DNA of 64,000 nucleotides from positions 744,001 through 808,000 of the forward strand of contig JAHBUQ010000001.1 of the NCBI GenBank assembly GCA_019637995.1. Reading direction: 5' to 3'. Made by a program: the position numbers and the translations under genes. Shown piece by piece: positions 60,895 to 64,000 of the stretch. Source of the DNA: Ignavibacteriota bacterium. GTDB lineage: Bacteria; Bacteroidota; Ignavibacteria; Kapaibacteriales; UBA2268. The notes below the pieces were generated by a model. That model was not told the DNA's origin and did not search any database. It was given only the letters and a program-made list of their open reading frames with translations. How positions within the stretch are numbered: position 1 is the first letter of the stretch; each line of letters begins with the position of its first letter.

Positions 60895-62952
60895 ATGACT
60901 AAGTATTATTTTTTGTTATTTGCATTATTATTAATTTCATGTGGTATGGAAAAGAAGTTGGCAGAGGAACAGTTGGAAACCAAAGGACATAAGAAGTACG
61001 TGACCGAATTGACAATAGAAAAAACTATCAAAGAAATCCAATTAAATTTTGAAGTACCTGACAATATTAGAATTGAAAAGGGTGTAAGACAGGCAGCAGA
61101 ATTTTGGCGCTTCGAAGATGGTACTGAAAGTGAATTCGCTGAATTCTGCATCCAGAATTTCATCAATTCGCAAGAAGATTTGGAGAAAGCATTTGTGACG
61201 TTGCAGAATAATTTTGAAGTACTGAACGGACACTTTAATAAAATTAGTTTGAGTCTCAAATTTGCTTTGCATATTGATGAAGGAGAAGTTTCACCCTTAG
61301 ATTTAATGTTTGGAGGATACGAACCTTCTTCGAATATGCTGACTGATTTATTCAAAAATAAAATTGCATTTTATATTCTTCTTAACTTCCCTCATTACAG
61401 TCTTGATGAAAAAAATACTATAAGTAAAGATTGGACACCAAAACAGTGGGCTTATGCAAGGATTGGAGATATATTCTCTTCACGTGTTCCTGCTGATTTG
61501 ATGATGCAATTTGCTGAGTTGAACAACCAATGCGACCATTATATTGCAAATTACAACATTTATATGGGAAATATTATTGACCCGGAAGGAAAAGCCGTTT
61601 TCCCTGCAGATATGAAACTTATATCTCATTGGAATTTAAGAGATGAACTTAAATCTAACTATAAATCTGAAAGCGGTCTTGATAAACAAAGAATCATTTT
61701 CAACATTATGAAAAGGATCATTAATCAGGAAATTCCAGAAGATGTTATAAATAACCCTGATATTAGATGGAATCCTGTATCAAATAAAATTGCAGATGGT
61801 GAAATTGAAATTGAATCTGCAAGAGAACCTGATACAAGATATAAATATTTACTGGATAATTTTAAACAGCTCTCAGCAATGGATGCATTTAATCCATTTT
61901 ATCCAACATATATTGACCGCAAATTCAATCAGGATATGGAAATGCCGTTTGAAGATGTAGAGAAATTATTTATTGAGTTGATTTCATCAGAGCAAACCAA
62001 AAAAGTTGGAAATTTGATTAAACAAAGGCTTGGACGCAATCTTGAACCTTTTGATATCTGGTATGATGGATTTAAATCAAGAAACGCCATCCCTGATGAA
62101 GATTTGAGTAAGATTACAATGGCAAAGTATCCTGATAATAAAGCATTTGAAAAGGATTTACCTAATATTTTATTCAAACTTGGTTTTACAAGTGAGCGTT
62201 CAAATTATCTTGCAGATAAAATATTGGTTGATGCTTCTCGTGGTGCCGGTCACGCCTGGGGTGCTCAAATGAAAGGTGAAAAAGCTCGGCTACGTTCTAG
62301 AATTGGTAAATCAGGAATGGATTACAAAGGTTATAATATCGCAATGCACGAATTCGGACATAACGTTGAACAGACATTTTCGCTTTATGATGTACCTGAA
62401 TATATGATTGCTGGTGTTCCAAATACTGCATTCACAGAAGCTATGGCATTTATTTTTCAGCAAAGAGATTTAAATGTTCTTGGAATAAAGAATCCTGACC
62501 CAAATGCTGAATTTCTGCACGCTCTTGATGTTTTTTGGTCTTCTTATGAAATTATGGGTGTTGCCTTAGTTGATATGTATGTTTGGAAATGGCTTTATTC
62601 TAATCCAAAAGCAACTCCTTCTCAGCTTCGGGAAGCAGTTGTTTCAATAGCTAAAGATGTTTGGAATAAATATTATGCCGATGTTTTTGGAATAAGAGAC
62701 CAGGAAATTCTTGCTATTTATTCACATATGATTAGTTATCCGCTTTATTTATCTGCATATCCAATCGGACATTTGATTGAGTTTCAGATAGAACAGAAAA
62801 TCAAAGGCAAACAATTCGGAACAGAAATTGAGAGAATGACTACTATCGGTCGGGTTACACCCAAAGACTGGATGATTAAAGCCGTCTCAGAAGCACTTTC
62901 AGCAAAACCCGTTCTTGCTGCTGTTGATGATGCTATAAATAAACTGAAATAA
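60895..62952 (+). CDS. Lipoprotein zinc metallopeptidase with HEFGH motif
   Basis: A 685-residue predicted lipoprotein (MTKYYFLLFALLLISCG; lipobox LISC). The C-terminal half carries a gluzincin-type zinc site: His485 and His489 in IAMHEFGHNVEQ and Glu515 in AFTEAMAFIF. The long helical N-terminal half (50-400) is rich in Lys, Glu and Asn. The HExxH motif excludes M49 dipeptidyl peptidase III, which has HExxxH. The exact peptidase family is not recognised. Start ATG 60895 has AGGAAAAAG upstream; an earlier in-frame codon would precede the signal peptide by nine residues. Expected at the periplasmic or outer surface. Confidence 0.8.
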   Translation: MTKYYFLLFALLLISCGMEKKLAEEQLETKGHKKYVTELTIEKTIKEIQLNFEVPDNIRIEKGVRQAAEFWRFEDGTESEFAEFCIQNFINSQEDLEKAFVTLQNNFEVLNGHFNKISLSLKFALHIDEGEVSPLDLMFGGYEPSSNMLTDLFKNKIAFYILLNFPHYSLDEKNTISKDWTPKQWAYARIGDIFSSRVPADLMMQFAELNNQCDHYIANYNIYMGNIIDPEGKAVFPADMKLISHWNLRDELKSNYKSESGLDKQRIIFNIMKRIINQEIPEDVINNPDIRWNPVSNKIADGEIEIESAREPDTRYKYLLDNFKQLSAMDAFNPFYPTYIDRKFNQDMEMPFEDVEKLFIELISSEQTKKVGNLIKQRLGRNLEPFDIWYDGFKSRNAIPDEDLSKITMAKYPDNKAFEKDLPNILFKLGFTSERSNYLADKILVDASRGAGHAWGAQMKGEKARLRSRIGKSGMDYKGYNIAMHEFGHNVEQTFSLYDVPEYMIAGVPNTAFTEAMAFIFQQRDLNVLGIKNPDPNAEFLHALDVFWSSYEIMGVALVDMYVWKWLYSNPKATPSQLREAVVSIAKDVWNKYYADVFGIRDQEILAIYSHMISYPLYLSAYPIGHLIEFQIEQKIKGKQFGTEIERMTTIGRVTPKDWMIKAVSEALSAKPVLAAVDDAINKLK

Positions 62953-62973
62953 TATTCGTTCAACTAAAATTTT

Positions 62974-63008
62974 AAAGCCATCCAAAATTATCAATATTGG
63001 ATGGCTTT
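62974..63008. terminator. Bidirectional terminator
   Basis: AAAGCCATCCAA (62974-62985) and TTGGATGGCTTT (62997-63008) form a perfect 12-bp stem with an 11-base loop. A/T-rich tails lie on both sides, between the convergent peptidase genes. Confidence 0.8.
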
Positions 63009-63031
63009 ATTAATTTAATTTTTATATATAA

Positions 63032-64000
63032 TTATCTTACTGCTTTCTTATCAGGGTTATTGTCTTTATCAGAAGTAACATAACCTGACCAATTAATTGC
63101 TCCATTATTAGCCAGTAATATACCTGCTACATGTGGCGCTGCCATTGATGTACCGGATTTGGTTGAATATTTGCCTGATTTTGAAGTAGAATATATACTT
63201 ACTCCTGGTGCAGCAAAATCTATAGGCGGATTGCCATAATTTGAGAAAGTTGCGAATTTCCCTTTTGAATCATAAGCTGAGATTGTAAAAACATTTTCAG
63301 CATTCACTCTTGCCGGGGAGAAATTAGTTGCACTCATTGAAGAATTTCCTGCTGCAATTACAATATAAGCTCCCTTAGAAGCAAGGGATACAACAGCATT
63401 ATCCAATGTTGTTGATGCTGAACCACCAAGACTCATATTCACAACATTGATTCTATCAGACTTTAAATTTTTTCCAATATAGTCAAGCCCTGCAATAATC
63501 TGAGATGCTGTTCCGCTACCTCTTGAGTTGAAAACTTTAATTGCAACAAGTTCAGCGCCTGCACATACTCCAACAACACCAAAATTATTGTTTAAAGCTG
63601 CAATTGTTCCTGCTACATGAGAACCATGACTATTACCATCGTTTGGTGATAAAGCATCAGCACCTGATCTAACAAATGTACGACTTAAATCAGTACTTAC
63701 ATTTAAATCAGGGTGAGTCAAATCTATACCAGTATCAACAACCCAGGCAACTCCTGTTGATGAACCGGAATTGACAAAACTACCTACTGCATTGATTCCC
63801 CATGGAATATTTTGAGTTTGCATTTCGTCACTATCATTTTCTTCTAAATTATTTACTACATTGATTAAAAACTCCAAATCTTCCTCAATATTTGAAATTC
63901 TTTTGTCATTTAGTAAAGAATTTAACTGTTCATTATTAAGTTCTGCTGCAAATCCTAAAATAACAGTATTATATACAAAAAATACTGACGTTGGTTCAAT
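63032..64000 (-). CDS. S8 subtilisin-like protease, 5' end outside the window
   Basis: The frame is open to the right edge of the window, so the N-terminus is missing. The first visible residues are an inhibitor-I9-type propeptide tail (VILGFAAELNNEQLNSLL and KRISNIEEDLEF). The catalytic domain has the triad Asp (WVVDTGIDLTHPDLN), His (SHGSHVAGTIAAL) and Ser (SGTSMAAPHVAGILL), with the oxyanion Asn in IAAGNSS. It ends soon after the catalytic serine (DKDNNPDKKAVR) with no T9SS sorting domain, unlike the subtilase at 52.8-55.7 kb. It is therefore a compact secreted or periplasmic protease. Confidence 0.93.
   Translation of the reverse strand: MEPTSVFFVYNTVILGFAAELNNEQLNSLLNDKRISNIEEDLEFLINVVNNLEENDSDEMQTQNIPWGINAVGSFVNSGSSTGVAWVVDTGIDLTHPDLNVSTDLSRTFVRSGADALSPNDGNSHGSHVAGTIAALNNNFGVVGVCAGAELVAIKVFNSRGSGTASQIIAGLDYIGKNLKSDRINVVNMSLGGSASTTLDNAVVSLASKGAYIVIAAGNSSMSATNFSPARVNAENVFTISAYDSKGKFATFSNYGNPPIDFAAPGVSIYSTSKSGKYSTKSGTSMAAPHVAGILLANNGAINWSGYVTSDKDNNPDKKAVR

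Noticed and set aside
60895..62952. M49 dipeptidyl peptidase III
   Set aside because: M49 enzymes have HExxxH; here the motif is HEFGH (HExxH).
63032..63877. A complete short subtilase starting at the TTG codon 63877
   Set aside because: The same frame continues without a stop to base 64000 and encodes a recognisable I9-type propeptide tail, so the gene is only partly in the window.

Overview
The window is about two thirds A+T and looks like a chromosomal segment from the Bacteroidota/Chlorobiota lineage, most probably an Ignavibacteria/Kapabacteria-like organism. At least seven secreted proteins end in a type IX secretion (T9SS) type A sorting domain. There are also choice-of-anchor-D/LamG, DUF4397 and IgGFc-binding-type surface proteins, alongside a genuine flagellin gene. 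Some upstream regions carry the Bacteroidota-style TAnnTTTG -7 element, and many genes are preceded by GGAG-like ribosome binding sites. I see no rRNA, tRNA, CRISPR array, transposase or prophage gene. The taxonomic call is inference from gene content.

Layout. 1-3.2 kb: the start of a secreted CarboxypepD_reg protein, a T9SS cargo coupled to a THUMP rRNA methyltransferase, and a lipoprotein. 3.2-10.9 kb (minus strand): a DUF2520 protein, cysS, ccmB, a fusion of an IgGFc-binding-like region to an outer-membrane barrel, a T9SS cargo, and a protein of the family mislabelled 'asparagine synthetase B'. 11-19.4 kb: polA, a lone flagellin, queA, panB coupled to a CX4CH lipoprotein, and a glutamate dehydrogenase. 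19.4-25.4 kb (minus): a six-gene run of a threonylcarbamoyl-AMP synthase, a TPR protein, a VWA-OmpA lipoprotein, a T9SS cargo, an outer-membrane protein and a small acidic protein. 25.5-34 kb: glucan phosphorylase with a CPBP protease, then skp-bamA-uppS, queD-queF and a PASTA protein. 34.2-37.2 kb: a DtxR-type regulator and a TonB receptor behind a perfect palindrome. 37.4-47.7 kb: a surface-protein block with a HEWAH putative metallopeptidase, two beta-propeller cargos and a 1673-residue choice-of-anchor-D protein. 47.9-52.8 kb: nitrilase, ABC-2 transporter and a thioredoxin-fold-like protein, then a MtnX-like phosphatase and cdsA. 52.8-64 kb: a T9SS subtilase, a SRAP protein, a giant DUF4397 repeat protein, a B12-binding MerR regulator of the CarH/LitR type, a HEFGH lipoprotein peptidase and a second, partial subtilase.

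Working together. Envelope biogenesis (bamA, skp, uppS, cdsA, PASTA, CPBP protease) and secretion of T9SS cargo dominate. queA, queD and queF are three steps of queuosine synthesis. The DtxR/TonB pair is probably a metal-responsive uptake unit.

The most striking signals are two. First, a four-copy 8-bp tandem repeat (37451-37482) separates a well-placed start codon from a hydrophobic export signal lying in another frame, in front of a T9SS metallopeptidase-like gene; this is a candidate phase-variable secretion switch. Second, three palindromic elements sit in frame inside one T9SS sorting domain (42425-42614), one of them duplicated just after the stop codon. A CarH-like regulator facing a divergent surface-protein gene across an intergenic region crowded with GTATAA motifs is a third candidate for follow-up.
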